This document shows positions 25,882-35,293 of a stretch of 64,000 bases of DNA, in pieces (the first letter of the stretch is position 1; the number at the start of each line of letters is the position of its first letter). The stretch is from Chryseobacterium sp. 18061 (lineage in GTDB: Bacteria; Pseudomonadota; Gammaproteobacteria; Enterobacterales; Enterobacteriaceae), in assembly GCA_902706205.1 (NCBI GenBank), contig CACSKA010000002.1:124001-188000 (forward strand). Direction: 5' to 3'. The notes under the pieces are model-generated. The model was not told where the DNA came from and did no database searches. It saw nothing but the letters and a program-made list of their open reading frames with translations. A program made the position numbers and the translations under genes.

Positions 25882-27015
25882 CTAAACCGTCAGAACCACA
25901 CAGCTGTCTGCATCCCAGCACAGTCGCACTTCATCGCCCCAGGTCGGCAGACCTTTGCGATAGCGGTGCTCGTTCTGTAACTGGGCGCTGATCATCTGGC
26001 CGCTTTTCAGGCGAACGTGATAAATAGACAAATCGCCGAGATAGGCGATGTGCACCACTTCGCCGACCGCAAAGTTGTAGCCGTCTGCTGGAGGCTCCTC
26101 GCAGAGCATGATTTTTTCCGGGCGCAGCGCCACGTACACCGGCACGTTATCCAGCACCGATGCGTCGACATCCACCTTCAACGGATGCACCAGCCCCGGC
26201 GAGTCGATCACCAGTCCTTCTTCCTGGCGCTCTTTCAGCAGGCCTTCGAATACGTTCACCGAGCCGATAAACTCGGCGCTGAAGCGGGTCGTCGGGTGCT
26301 CGTATATTTCTTCCGGTTCGCCGGTTTGCACGAACTTACCGCGGTTCATGATAGCGATGCGCCCGGCCATGGTCATCGCCTCTTCCTGGTCGTGCGTCAC
26401 CATCACGCAGGTCACGCCGACGCGTTCGAGGATATCCACCACTTCGAGCTGCATCCGGTCACGCAGCTTTTTATCCAGCGCGCCCATCGGTTCGTCGAGC
26501 AGTAATAATTTTGGCCGTTTGGCAAGGCTGCGGGCTAGCGCCACCCGCTGACGCTGGCCGCCCGAAAGCTGGTGCGGCTTGCGTTTGGCAAACTCTTGCA
26601 TGTGTACGAGGCTGAGCATTTCCTGCACGCGGGCAGTAATCTCTGCCTTCGCCAGCTTGTCTTGCTTCAGACCAAAGGCAATGTTCTGTTCCACCGTCAT
26701 GTGCGGAAACAGCGCGTAGGACTGGAACATCATGTTGATTGGGCGCTGATACGGCGGCACCTGCGACATATCGACGCCATCCAACACAATTTGCCCGGCG
26801 GTGAGGGTTTCAAAACCCGCCAGCATACGCAGCAGCGTCGATTTTCCACAGCCTGATGGGCCGAGCAGAGCAAAAATTTCGCCTTTATAAATAGTGAGAC
26901 TCACGTCGTCGACAGCGTGTTGGCCGTCAAAGGATTTGGTCAGATTGCGAATTTCCAGCAGCGGGGTCAGCGCTTTACGGCTTTTCGCCTGTGGGCGTGG
27001 GATTGCGTCAGTCAC
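25882..27015 (-). CDS. potG: Putrescine ABC transporter ATPase PotG
   Basis: PotG is the ATPase of the putrescine importer. The 377-residue protein has Walker A GPSGCGKST, signature LSGGQRQRV, Walker B LLLLDEPMGALD and switch His in VMVTHD, followed by a C-terminal TOBE regulatory domain. I chose the GTG at 27015: GGAG lies about nine bases upstream, and the length equals that of E. coli PotG. The open frame upstream through the potF-potG gap lacks homology. Confidence 0.96.
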   Translation of the reverse strand: MTDAIPRPQAKSRKALTPLLEIRNLTKSFDGQHAVDDVSLTIYKGEIFALLGPSGCGKSTLLRMLAGFETLTAGQIVLDGVDMSQVPPYQRPINMMFQSYALFPHMTVEQNIAFGLKQDKLAKAEITARVQEMLSLVHMQEFAKRKPHQLSGGQRQRVALARSLAKRPKLLLLDEPMGALDKKLRDRMQLEVVDILERVGVTCVMVTHDQEEAMTMAGRIAIMNRGKFVQTGEPEEIYEHPTTRFSAEFIGSVNVFEGLLKERQEEGLVIDSPGLVHPLKVDVDASVLDNVPVYVALRPEKIMLCEEPPADGYNFAVGEVVHIAYLGDLSIYHVRLKSGQMISAQLQNEHRYRKGLPTWGDEVRLCWDADSCVVLTV

Positions 27016-27146
27016 GATGTTGCTCTCCGGCAAAAACAAACATTTGCATGGTCCGGTGCCATACAAAGAACATCACAGTGCAGCTGCACTGACCTGGTGC
27101 GTTTTATTCTTGCCCGGCGGCCTGGAGCTCACCGGGCAAAGCGGGT

Positions 27147-28259
27147 TTACTTCCCGGTTTTTACTTTGGTCCACGAACGGGTGACCACGCGGTCAATTTT
27201 TGGTGACAGTACGCTCTGGGTGAACAATTTTGCACGCACGTCCGCTGGCGGATAAATACCAGGGTTATCACGCACTTCAGCACTCAGTAACGGCGTCGCA
27301 ACTTTGTTGGCGTTGGCGTAATAAACGTGATTACTGATATTCGCCACTACGTCCGGGCGCAGCAGATAATTCAGGAACTGATACGCTTCATCGGTATTTT
27401 TCGCATCTTTAGGGATGGCGAACATATCGAAGTAAACCATCGCCCCTTCCTTCGGAATGGTATAGGCAATGTTCACGCCGTTTTTGGCTTCTTTCGCGCG
27501 GTTTGCCGCTTGCAGGATATCGCCTGACCAGCCAATCGATACGCAAATGTCGCCATTCGCCAGGTCGTTAATGTATTGAGAGGAATGGAAATAACGGATA
27601 GACGGACGCAACTTCAACAGCAGGTCGTTCGCGGCGCCAGTGTAATCTTTTGGATCTGAGCTGTTCGGATCTTTGCCGAGATAATGCAGCACCGCGGCAT
27701 AGATTTCGCTTGGCGCATCAAGGAATGAGACGCCACAACTTTTCAGTTTCTCGAGGTTTTCAGGCTTCAGGATAAGATCCCAGCTGTTCACCGGCGCATC
27801 TTTGCCAAGTGCCGCTTTCACTTTATCGACGTTATAGCCAATGCCGGTAGTGACCATCATATACGGAATACCGTATTTATTATCGTGGTCATTTTGTGCC
27901 ACCAGCTTGAGCATTTCCGGATCGAGATTTTTGTAATTCGGCAGTTTGCTCTTATCAATCGGCTGGAAAATTCCCGCTTGCGACTGACGCTCAAGGAATT
28001 GCGATGATGGCACCACGAGATCATAACCGGTGCTGCCCGCCATTAATTTACCTTCCAACACTTCGTTGGAGTCAAATACGTCGTACACCACTTTAATGCC
28101 GGTTTCTTTGGTGAAATTAGCCAGCGTGTCCGGCGCGATATAATCAGACCAGTTATAAATATGCAGCGTTTTTTGTTCAGCGGCGAGCGTGCCTGCAGAG
28201 ACAGCCATCAGCGCACCCGTAATCAGACCCGTTAACCATTTCTTACTTAAGGCGGTCAT
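27147..28259 (-). CDS. potF: Putrescine-binding periplasmic protein PotF
   Basis: PotF captures putrescine in the periplasm. The 370-residue precursor has a Sec signal ending LAA-EQK (about residue 27) and the polyamine-binding fold, with YNWSDYIAPD at the mature N-terminus, VPSSQFLERQ, and SIGWSGDILQA. The ATG at 28259 gives the E. coli length. It is the first gene of potFGHI; a 405-base region with an inverted repeat lies upstream. Confidence 0.97.
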   Translation of the reverse strand: MTALSKKWLTGLITGALMAVSAGTLAAEQKTLHIYNWSDYIAPDTLANFTKETGIKVVYDVFDSNEVLEGKLMAGSTGYDLVVPSSQFLERQSQAGIFQPIDKSKLPNYKNLDPEMLKLVAQNDHDNKYGIPYMMVTTGIGYNVDKVKAALGKDAPVNSWDLILKPENLEKLKSCGVSFLDAPSEIYAAVLHYLGKDPNSSDPKDYTGAANDLLLKLRPSIRYFHSSQYINDLANGDICVSIGWSGDILQAANRAKEAKNGVNIAYTIPKEGAMVYFDMFAIPKDAKNTDEAYQFLNYLLRPDVVANISNHVYYANANKVATPLLSAEVRDNPGIYPPADVRAKLFTQSVLSPKIDRVVTRSWTKVKTGK

Positions 28260-28314
28260 ATCTCTTTTCCTTATCAACGTCCGTTAACATTTGGACCAAA
28301 ATATACGCACAGCG

Positions 28315-28335
28315 ATGCATGCAAGATTCATGCAT
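28315..28335. promoter_or_regulatory. Inverted repeat upstream of potF
   Basis: ATGCATG and CATGCAT are perfect inverted seven-base arms with a seven-base spacer, 56 bases before the potF ATG. The place suggests an operator. The binding protein is not known to me. Confidence 0.5.
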
Positions 28336-28344
28336 ATTTTGTCA

Positions 28345-28375
28345 GTCTGCAAAGAAAAGGAGAGAGCTTCTCTCC
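28345..28375 (-). terminator. Possible terminator of ybjN
   Basis: On the minus strand GGAGAGA and TCTCTCC arms are followed by TTTTCTTT. The hairpin lies about 290 bases past the ybjN stop and just before the potF promoter, so it could keep ybjN transcripts out of potF. Confidence 0.5.
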
Positions 28376-28664
28376 CGGCCGGCATTACTCGCAATTACCT
28401 CAGGATATTACGCGCCGCATCACGATAAACGCAGTGTTTCACGCGCCCTGTTAAGGCTTCGCAAGAATAACTTTAGCCAGGGTTCGAGGCTATAGCTCGG
28501 GTTAAAAAACGCCTTTTATCAATTTTTTATGCAAGATCACTTTATGGCGTAAGCCAACTGGGGAGTTAGAGTGGTGAATAATGCTTTAAGAAGTGGTTAA
28601 CAGCAGAATATTGATGGGTTTTACGCAGCCGCTCTGGTGGCGACTGCGTTCATAACGTTCGACT

Positions 28665-29147
28665 TTAGTGAAGAAAATGGAATTGTGACTCTTCCATCGG
28701 TTGCTCTTCCTCTTCGTCACCTTTAAACAGCAGCTGGTGCGACGCGGCCTCGAGGATAACCATCGACACCTGTTCTTCACTCTGGCGGAAGAACCATTCG
28801 AACTGTTCGCGCGTGACCCCGACGTTGACCGACAGCGTCTGGCAAACCACCAGCTTTGGCAGGTTATCATCCTGAATGTCGAGGAACGCTTTCACCGTCA
28901 GCGAACTGGCGTTGATGGAAGAGAGATCGGAGGCCAGCGGCAGCAGTGCTGAAGGCTTAACTTCCGCCAGCGCCGAGAACAGCACGACGTTGTCGAGCAG
29001 ATCGAGCTTGGCATCGAAAATGCCCTCAAAATTCTGCATGTGCGGCAAGTGCAGCGCCTGACAGGTATCGCACTCATAGAAGCTGATGCCCATTTCGTCG
29101 AGCCATTGACGTAGCGTATCCAGACCCGGAACGACGAGTGAATCCAT
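28665..29147 (-). CDS. ybjN: YbjN stress-related protein
   Basis: YbjN is a cytoplasmic protein resembling type III secretion chaperones; in E. coli and relatives it influences motility and stress tolerance. The 160-residue protein begins MDSLVVPGLDTLRQWLDE and contains CDTCQALHLPHMQNF and SLTVKAFLDIQDDNLPKLVVCQ, both conserved. The acidic patch DEEEEQPMEES near the C-terminus is slightly longer than in E. coli. The start at 29147 fits that family's length; the frame is open 14 codons upstream. Confidence 0.94.
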   Translation of the reverse strand: MDSLVVPGLDTLRQWLDEMGISFYECDTCQALHLPHMQNFEGIFDAKLDLLDNVVLFSALAEVKPSALLPLASDLSSINASSLTVKAFLDIQDDNLPKLVVCQTLSVNVGVTREQFEWFFRQSEEQVSMVILEAASHQLLFKGDEEEEQPMEESQFHFLH

Positions 29148-29253
29148 AAACCCTGAAACCTCTTGCAGTGAAATGAAAGCGTAATCCAAATGAAACGCGT
29201 ATTAGGGTACGCAAAAATGAATCCAGAAGCTATGACACCGATGAAATCCTGCG

Positions 29254-30156
29254 CTATCCACCCGTTTTCAGACAAAAGCCTGGCTGGGCGTAGCGTTCGA
29301 TCCACTGGATCATTTTGCCCGCGATATCGACACCGGTGGTTTTTTCGATCCCTTCCAGTCCCGGTGACGCATTGACCTCCATCACCAGCGGGCCGCGATT
29401 GGCGCGTAAAATATCGACTCCGGCGACATCCAGCCCCAGCGTTTGTGCAGACTTGATGGCAATTTCGCGCTCCAGTGGGGTGATGTCAGCCACGGTTGCC
29501 ACGCCGCCGCGATGCAGGTTCGAGCGGAAATCGCCCGGTTTGGCACGACGTTCAATGGCCGCCACCACTTCATCGCCCACCACGAAGCAGCGAATGTCGC
29601 AGCCTTTGGCTTCCTGAATGTATTCCTGCACCAGAATGTGTGCGTTCAGGCCGCGAAATGCATCAATCACGCTTTCCGCCGCCTGCCGCGTTTCGGCCAG
29701 CACCACGCCAATGCCCTGCGTGCCTTCCACCAGTTTCACCACCAGCGGCGCACCGCCGACCATTTTGATCATGTCGCTGGTGTCGTCCGGGGAGTGAGCA
29801 ATCCCGGTCATCGGTAAGTCTATTCCCTGCCGTGCCAGAAGTTGCAGCGAGCGCAGCTTGTCCCGAGCGCGAGTAATCGCGACCGATTCATTCAATGGAT
29901 AACTGCCCAGAATTTCAAACTGACGCAGCGCGGCGGTGCCGTAAAAGGTGATTGCCGAGCCAATACGCGGGATTACCGCATCGAAGTGCGGTAGTTGGCG
30001 GCCCTTATAGTGAATGGAGGACGCTGCCGGACTGATGTTCATATAGCAGGAAAGTGGGTCGAAAATTTCGACCTGATGGCCGCGCTTTGACGCGGCCTCG
30101 CGCAGACGTTTACAGGACCAGAGCGTTCCGTCCCGGGACAAAATGGCTATTTTCAC
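29254..30156 (-). CDS. rimK: Ribosomal protein S6 glutamate ligase RimK
   Basis: RimK adds glutamate residues to the C-terminus of ribosomal protein S6. The 300-residue ATP-grasp enzyme has an N-terminal domain starting [18 protein letters not shown]-grasp motifs [13 protein letters not shown] and [15 protein letters not shown], and metal-binding [12 protein letters not shown]. The start is the GTG at 30156, preceded by GAGG, giving the E. coli length. Confidence 0.96.
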   Translation of the reverse strand: MKIAILSRDGTLWSCKRLREAASKRGHQVEIFDPLSCYMNISPAASSIHYKGRQLPHFDAVIPRIGSAITFYGTAALRQFEILGSYPLNESVAITRARDKLRSLQLLARQGIDLPMTGIAHSPDDTSDMIKMVGGAPLVVKLVEGTQGIGVVLAETRQAAESVIDAFRGLNAHILVQEYIQEAKGCDIRCFVVGDEVVAAIERRAKPGDFRSNLHRGGVATVADITPLEREIAIKSAQTLGLDVAGVDILRANRGPLVMEVNASPGLEGIEKTTGVDIAGKMIQWIERYAQPGFCLKTGG

Positions 30157-30234
30157 CCTACACCTCACTGTGATGACCTGAAAAAGGCAGACTCATCATA
30201 CATGCAGGTGATTTTATCGGATAGCCCGGCGCGA

Positions 30235-30957
30235 TTACCGAACAGCCCAGCCCTGCTTGTGCAGATACTCCAGAATAAACGGTCGGGTCTCTTTGACGAT
30301 AGTCCGACGAATATGATCGCTCCAGGTATCCGCCCGGGTATTGCTGTCGCGCGACAGATAGTAATTCGCCACGTCTTCGTCGTAGCGTGCCAGTTCGGCG
30401 GCATCGACTGGCTGATAATGGTTTTCGTGCACCACGATACTGGCTGGCAAACGCGGTTTAGTGCCCGGTTCATCTGCAGGCCAGCCGAGACACATGCCAA
30501 ACAACGGTAACACGTGCTGTGGCAGCTTCAGCAGTTCAGTCACCGTTTCAATGCTGTTACGAATACCACCGATATACACCCCACCCAGTCCCAGCGATTC
30601 CGCAGCGACCATAGCGTTTTGCCCCATCAGCGCGGTATCTACCGTGCCAAGCAGTAGCTGTTCCGCACGGCCTAAATGAGCATCGGGGCAAATTTGCAGG
30701 TGGCGGTTAAAGTCAGCGCAGAAAATCCAGAATTCCGCAGCCTTCGCCACATGCTGTTGTCCGCCGGTAAGCGTTACCAGCTGCTCGCGCATCTGTGGGT
30801 CAGTCACGCGCACAATCGAACTGCACTGTAAAAAGCTCGAGCTGGCCGCCGCCTGCGCGCTGGCAATAATAGCTTCACGTTGTGCTTGGGTAATTGGCTC
30901 GTCGGTAAAATGGCGAATGGAACGGTGGCTTAAGAGCAGATCAATGGTCGGCGTCAT
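30235..30957 (-). CDS. nfsA: Oxygen-insensitive NADPH nitroreductase NfsA
   Basis: NfsA is an FMN-dependent nitroreductase that reduces nitroaromatics and quinones with NADPH. The 240-residue protein starts MTPTIDLLLSHRSIRHF, with the conserved HRSIR FMN-binding motif, and contains GGVYIGGIRN and PLFGMCLGWP. The ATG at 30957 gives the E. coli length and lies inside the 3' end of ybjC (17-base overlap), as in E. coli, where the two form an operon. Confidence 0.96.
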   Translation of the reverse strand: MTPTIDLLLSHRSIRHFTDEPITQAQREAIIASAQAAASSSFLQCSSIVRVTDPQMREQLVTLTGGQQHVAKAAEFWIFCADFNRHLQICPDAHLGRAEQLLLGTVDTALMGQNAMVAAESLGLGGVYIGGIRNSIETVTELLKLPQHVLPLFGMCLGWPADEPGTKPRLPASIVVHENHYQPVDAAELARYDEDVANYYLSRDSNTRADTWSDHIRRTIVKETRPFILEYLHKQGWAVR

Positions 30958-31228
30958 CACGTTTTTCCTGGTCAGGCGAAGTCGGTTTATCATTACGTTG
31001 CATGAGCTGTGGGGCAATGGTCTGCGCCATGCCGCGAAACAGTGCAACCGCGGCAGGGATCATCAACAGTATGCCCACAAATATCATGATTAGCCCCGCC
31101 ATTGGGCTGGCGAACGGTGCGGGCAAGGCGACATAGTCTTTAAGAGAAAGCCAGGCCAGGACCAACATCACCATGCCAATGGCTTCGAGGATAAGCACGC
31201 TTTTAGGGAGGGCGCCAAGTGAGCGCAT
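30941..31228 (-). CDS. ybjC: Small membrane protein YbjC
   Basis: This 95-residue protein (DUF1418) of unknown function has two hydrophobic segments (about 9-28 and 41-65) and a charged C-terminal tail rich in Asp, Lys and Arg. It precedes and overlaps nfsA. In E. coli ybjC-nfsA belongs to the oxidative-stress (SoxRS-type) response; I did not try to assign a SoxS box here. Confidence 0.93.
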   Translation of the reverse strand: MRSLGALPKSVLILEAIGMVMLVLAWLSLKDYVALPAPFASPMAGLIMIFVGILLMIPAAVALFRGMAQTIAPQLMQRNDKPTSPDQEKRDDADH

Positions 31229-31298
31229 AGTCAGTCTCCGGTCATCGAGTATAACGGGGAGGATAGCAACTGTGTTTGGCGAAACAAGCCCTCTGCAT

Positions 31299-31345
31299 AG
31301 ACCCTAAATAATTCGCGTTGCAGTAACTGAAGTATGACGGGTATC
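31299..31345 (+). repeat. Shortened copy of the interspersed palindromic repeat
   Basis: ACCCTAAATAATTCGCGTTG on the left joins almost directly to AACTGAAGTATGACGGGTAT on the right. The core seen at 13644-13710 is missing. It lies in the divergent ybjC-grxA region. Confidence 0.65.
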
Positions 31346-31449
31346 GGGTTAAGCCATCGGAACAAAAGGTAGAACCTTCTTTCAACGAGACGCCAGGACG
31401 GGCATGATAGCGCCATTCGCCGAAAGGCTCAGTTTCAGGAGAGAAAACG

Positions 31450-31713
31450 ATGTTTACCGTTATTTTTGGTCGCCCGGGTTGCCCTTACTGTGTTCGCGCT
31501 AAAGAACTGGCAGAAAAACTGACCGCTGAGCGTGATGATTTTAACTTCCGTTACATCGACATTCATGCAGAAGGGATCAGCAAAGCCGACCTTGAGCAAA
31601 CCGTCGGCAAACCGGTAGAAACCGTACCGCAGATTTTTGTTGATCAGACTCACATTGGCGGTTTTACCGAATTTGAAGCCTGGGCCAAAGAAAACATGGG
31701 TCTCTACGCTTAA
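31450..31713 (+). CDS. grxA: Glutaredoxin 1
   Basis: GrxA is a small glutathione-dependent disulfide reductase serving ribonucleotide reductase and OxyR. The 87-residue protein has the CPYC active site (Cys11, Cys14), TVPQIF with the cis-proline, and GGFTEFEAW. AGGAGAG lies just upstream of the ATG. In E. coli OxyR activates grxA; I could not identify a clear OxyR site by eye in the upstream region. Confidence 0.97.
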   Translation: MFTVIFGRPGCPYCVRAKELAEKLTAERDDFNFRYIDIHAEGISKADLEQTVGKPVETVPQIFVDQTHIGGFTEFEAWAKENMGLYA

Positions 31714-31720
31714 GCGTAAA

Positions 31721-31747
31721 TGTGGGCGTCACTGGCGCCCACATTTT
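31721..31747 (+). terminator. Terminator of grxA
   Basis: TGTGGGCG and CGCCCACA pair over a short loop and are followed by TTTT. The hairpin overlaps the end of the convergent ybjM gene. Confidence 0.75.
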
Positions 31748-32103
31748 GCCTTTATCATTCCGCTGATAAACAAGAAACATAGCGCACCCAGCGCGCACCA
31801 GAACACCGCACTGAAAGTCCACGCCAGTTCCTGCCAGAAAGACCTATCCGCAAACAACCAAAAACGCATCAACACCAGACACACCGGCGTCGCCAGAATC
31901 GCCCCGAGTAATGGCACCAATACCCGCTGCTTCGATGACAAAAAACTCGCCACCGCGCCGGGAATAATGAAGAACAGCAGGCCCAGCTCCGCATGACCGG
32001 ACGCCCGAACGGCCCCTTTCATAGGCAGTAACAGAAAAAGACACACCACAATAAACAGGACAAAACAGCAAATAACGCCCGTCCAACCTCGCTCAGATCT
32101 CAA
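31729..32103 (-). CDS. ybjM: Inner-membrane protein YbjM
   Basis: This 124-residue membrane protein of unknown function corresponds to E. coli YbjM, with about four hydrophobic segments and the conserved WQELAWTFSAVFWCALGALCF stretch, split around residue 100, near the C-terminus. I chose a TTG start at 32103: AGGAGG lies four bases upstream and the length then matches E. coli. An ATG nine codons earlier would add residues with no ribosome binding site. Confidence 0.88.
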   Translation of the reverse strand: MRSERGWTGVICCFVLFIVVCLFLLLPMKGAVRASGHAELGLLFFIIPGAVASFLSSKQRVLVPLLGAILATPVCLVLMRFWLFADRSFWQELAWTFSAVFWCALGALCFLFISGMIKAKCGRQ

Positions 32104-32366
32104 AATTCCTCCTGACTTTGTCTCTATCAAACTTCAACTACGTCCAGTTGGATAAAGTTTCCAGCAATCCATGCCGTGAAGCACCTACTTAAGGACAAAC
32201 GATTGTTACTAGCCGCGGCAATCAGGAACGATTAAACTAGCGGCCTTAATTTGATGGTGAAAAACAGGCCGCCGTATATTAGATTCTTCCTGGCTACCCG
32301 GGGAAAACCTTAGCCTAAATAGCCATTCCTTTCAACAACTTACTCGTAAACAAGAAGTTAGCTTCC

Positions 32367-34052
32367 GTGAATATAAACGTCGCAGACTTGTTAAATGGGA
32401 ATTACATCCTGTTATTATTTGTGGTACTGGCGCTGGGCTTGTGTCTTGGTAAATTACGCTTCGGATCCATCCAACTTGGTAATTCCATTGGCGTTTTAGT
32501 GGTATCTCTGATATTAGGCCAACAGCATTTTAGTATTAACACTGAAGCCCTAAATCTGGGCTTTATGCTGTTTATTTTCTGCGTCGGTGTAGAAGCTGGA
32601 CCCAACTTTTTTTCCATATTCTTTCGTGATGGCAAGAACTATCTGATGCTGGCACTGGTTATGGTAGGCTCTGCGTTGGTGATGGCACTTGGCCTCGGCA
32701 AGCTGTTTGGCTGGGATATCGGCCTCACCGCCGGGATGCTGGCAGGAGCAATGACCTCCACGCCGGTGCTCGTCGGCGCCGGTGATACCCTGCGCCACTC
32801 TGGCATGAAAGGCGATGAACTCGCACTGGCACTTGATCATTTGAGTCTCGGCTACGCTCTGACCTATCTGATTGGTCTGGTGAGTCTGATCCTCGGCGCC
32901 CGCTATCTGCCAAAATTCCAGCATCAGGACCTGCAAACCAGCGCCCAGCAAATCGCCCGTGAGCGCGGCCTGGACACCGATTCCAACCGTAAAGTGTATC
33001 TGCCGGTGATCCGCGCCTATCGCGTTGGGCCTGAGCTGGTCGCCTGGACCGACGGCAAAAACCTTCGTGAATTGGGAATCTATCGTCAGACAGGCTGCTA
33101 CATCGAACGTATTCGACGCAACGGCATTCTGGCAAATCCGGACGGCGATGCGGTGCTGCAAATGGGCGATGAAATTGCCCTCGTTGGCTATCCGGATGCG
33201 CATGCGCGACTCGACCCGAGTTTCCGTAACGGTAAAGAAGTCTTCGACCGCGATCTGCTCGACATGCGCATCGTCACCGAAGAAGTGGTGGTGAAAAACC
33301 ATAACGTGGTGGGCCGCCGTCTGGCGCAAATTAAGCTGACCGATCATGGCTGCTTCCTGAACCGCGTGATCCGCAGCCAAATTGAAATGCCAATCGACGA
33401 TAGCATTGTGCTCAATAAGGGCGACGTGTTGCAGGTCAGCGGCGATGTGCGACGCGTGAAAACCATCGCCGACCGCATCGGCTTTATCTCGATTCACAGC
33501 CAGGTCACCGACCTGTTGGCTTTCTGCGCGTTCTTTATCGTCGGCCTGATGATCGGCATGGTCACCTTCCAGTTCAGTTCCTTCAGCTTTGCCATCGGTA
33601 ACGCGGCCGGATTGCTGTTCGCCGGGATCATGCTCGGCTTCCTGCGAGCCAACCACCCGACTTTCGGCTACATCCCACAGGGCGCGCTGAATATGGTGAA
33701 AGAATTCGGCCTGATGGTGTTTATGGCGGGCGTCGGTTTAAGCGCCGGGAGCGGCATTGGACATGGCCTCGGCGTTGTCGGCGGCCAGATGCTGATAGCA
33801 GGCCTGGCAGTCAGCCTGGTACCTGTGGTTATCTGCTTCCTGTTCGGCGCATACGTGCTGCGAATGAACCGGGCGATGCTGTTTGGTGCAATGATGGGCG
33901 CCCGAACCTGCGCCCCAGCGATGGAAATTATCAGCGATACCGCACGCAGTAATATTCCTGCGCTGGGCTACGCGGGTACTTACGCCATCGCTAACGTGTT
34001 GTTAACTCTGGCAGGTACACTGATTATCGTCATATGGCCAGGGTTGGGATAA
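32367..34052 (+). CDS. ybjL: Aspartate:alanine exchanger family transporter YbjL
   Basis: YbjL is a membrane transporter of the AAE family; its substrate is not firmly known. The 561-residue protein has two membrane halves of five or six segments (about 10-185 and 385-560) flanking two cytoplasmic RCK_C/TrkA-C domains (about 200-290 and 295-375). GVEAGPNFF and [14 protein letters not shown] mark the first half and [13 protein letters not shown] the second. The start is GTG and the length equals that of E. coli YbjL. Confidence 0.96.
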   Translation: MNINVADLLNGNYILLLFVVLALGLCLGKLRFGSIQLGNSIGVLVVSLILGQQHFSINTEALNLGFMLFIFCVGVEAGPNFFSIFFRDGKNYLMLALVMVGSALVMALGLGKLFGWDIGLTAGMLAGAMTSTPVLVGAGDTLRHSGMKGDELALALDHLSLGYALTYLIGLVSLILGARYLPKFQHQDLQTSAQQIARERGLDTDSNRKVYLPVIRAYRVGPELVAWTDGKNLRELGIYRQTGCYIERIRRNGILANPDGDAVLQMGDEIALVGYPDAHARLDPSFRNGKEVFDRDLLDMRIVTEEVVVKNHNVVGRRLAQIKLTDHGCFLNRVIRSQIEMPIDDSIVLNKGDVLQVSGDVRRVKTIADRIGFISIHSQVTDLLAFCAFFIVGLMIGMVTFQFSSFSFAIGNAAGLLFAGIMLGFLRANHPTFGYIPQGALNMVKEFGLMVFMAGVGLSAGSGIGHGLGVVGGQMLIAGLAVSLVPVVICFLFGAYVLRMNRAMLFGAMMGARTCAPAMEIISDTARSNIPALGYAGTYAIANVLLTLAGTLIIVIWPGLG

Positions 34053-34095
34053 ATCTGAAGAATGCAATAAGCAGAAAAAAAAAGTGTGAACTACC

Positions 34096-34123
34096 GAACT
34101 TTTTGAAGGGGCGGTAGTCATAA
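34096..34123 (+). promoter_or_regulatory. Sigma-E promoter of rybB
   Basis: GAACTT (34096-34101) and TCATAA (34118-34123) are separated by 16 bases, a near-ideal envelope-stress sigma factor promoter. The expected start base G34129 is six bases downstream. Confidence 0.85.
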
Positions 34124-34128
34124 TTAGT

Positions 34129-34209
34129 GCCACTGCTTTTCTTTGATGTCCCCATTTTGTGGAGCCCATCAACCCCGCCGCTCTTCGGTTCAAGGTTGAT
34201 GGGTTTTTT
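34129..34209 (+). ncRNA. rybB: Small RNA RybB
   Basis: RybB is an Hfq-dependent sRNA that represses outer-membrane protein mRNAs when envelope stress activates sigma E. The 5' seed GCCACTGCTTTTCTTTGATG matches E. coli RybB, and the 3' end forms the terminator stem CCCATCAAC/GTTGATGGG followed by TTTTTT. Only the terminator loop differs from the E. coli form as I remember it. The gene lies just after ybjL as in E. coli. Confidence 0.95.
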
Positions 34210-34382
34210 GTTGCCTGAAATCTGAGGTGCTTTAAAAGTAGTCACCTTGCACGCGTCCATCTTTCATATTTATCATCGGCTTAAGCACTCTTTCTCGCCG
34301 AGAATCCTCTGAAAAAAGCACGCTAATTTATAAGCCGAAGTCTGGGCGACTAAGCTTAAAGTTTACGTTTTGAGGAGGTGCT

Positions 34383-35267
34383 ATGAGCCATCATTCAGAT
34401 CAATTAAGCCAGTTCCCAACCCCACCATTTAAAGAACAACCTCAGGAAGCGCCTGGCCTCGCGTCTGAGATGACACCGCAACCCGATCATGGCGAAACCA
34501 GTTATGTCGGCACCGGCAGGCTGGCGGGCAAGAAGGCGCTGATTACCGGGGGAGACTCGGGCATTGGCCGGGCTGTCGCCATTGCGTTCGCCCGGGAAGG
34601 TGCCGATGTCGCCATCAATTATTTGCCAGAGGAAGCGGCTGATGCTGATGACGTCATTGCTCTGATAAAAGCCGAAGGCAAAAACGCCGTCGCGCTGCCC
34701 GGAGATATTCGGGATGAAGCCTTCTGTAAATCACTGGTTGATGATGCCGTCAGTGCGTTGGGCGGACTGGATATTCTGGTGAACAATGCGGGTCGTCAGC
34801 AATATTGTGAGTCCCTCGAAGATCTCACCACCGAGGCATTTGATGCGACATTTAAAACCAATGTGTATGCGCCATTCTGGATAACCAGGGCGGCGCTATC
34901 GCACCTAAAATCAGGGGCTTCGATCATTAATACATCCTCTGTTCAGGCATATCAGCCCAGCGCCATTTTGCTGGATTATGCCCAGACCAAGGCCTGCCTG
35001 GCGGTATTTACCAAAGCGCTGGCGAAGCAGCTTGGGCCGAAAAATATCCGGGTGAATGCGGTTGCGCCGGGACCATACTGGACCGTCCTTCAGTCCAGCG
35101 GAGGTCAGCCGCAGGAAAAGGTCCGCGAGTTTGGTAAAAGTGCGCCATTGGGACGTCCCGGCCAGCCCGTCGAGATCGCGCCGCTGTATGTCACCCTGGC
35201 CTCAGATGCCTGCTCATATGCGTCAGGTCAGGTGTGGTGCTCCGACGGTGGCACGGGCACGCTCTGA
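34383..35267 (+). CDS. YghA-like short-chain dehydrogenase
   Basis: The 294-residue SDR has the same length and layout as E. coli YghA: an N-terminal extension of about 45 residues, cofactor motif TGGDSGIGRA, NNAG, a catalytic Ser in INTSSVQ, and Tyr-x-x-x-Lys in YAQTK. GAGGAGGTG lies just before the ATG. Substrate unknown; YghA-type enzymes use NADPH on aldehydes. It lies between rybB and rcdA, where E. coli K-12 has no such gene. Confidence 0.87.
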   Translation: MSHHSDQLSQFPTPPFKEQPQEAPGLASEMTPQPDHGETSYVGTGRLAGKKALITGGDSGIGRAVAIAFAREGADVAINYLPEEAADADDVIALIKAEGKNAVALPGDIRDEAFCKSLVDDAVSALGGLDILVNNAGRQQYCESLEDLTTEAFDATFKTNVYAPFWITRAALSHLKSGASIINTSSVQAYQPSAILLDYAQTKACLAVFTKALAKQLGPKNIRVNAVAPGPYWTVLQSSGGQPQEKVREFGKSAPLGRPGQPVEIAPLYVTLASDACSYASGQVWCSDGGTGTL

Positions 35268-35293
35268 TGCACTCCGTCTAAACCAGAAGCCGT

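Larger units (their letters stand above)
28260..28664. other. Region between potF and ybjN
   Basis: These 405 bases hold the potFGHI promoter region with a 21-base inverted repeat (28315-28335), a hairpin that could end ybjN transcription (28351-28375), and about 290 bases in which I see no gene. In E. coli potFGHI belongs to the nitrogen (NtrC) regulon; I could not make out a convincing sigma-54 promoter by eye. Confidence 0.5.

Noticed and set aside
31229..31449. OxyR binding site upstream of grxA
   Set aside because: Expected from E. coli, but I could not align the four ATAG-type elements of the OxyR consensus convincingly by eye.
32550..33656. A 368-codon open frame on the minus strand
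   Set aside because: It lies entirely antisense to ybjL, whose protein is clearly recognisable; its translation is rich in His/Gln with no domain and no ribosome binding site.
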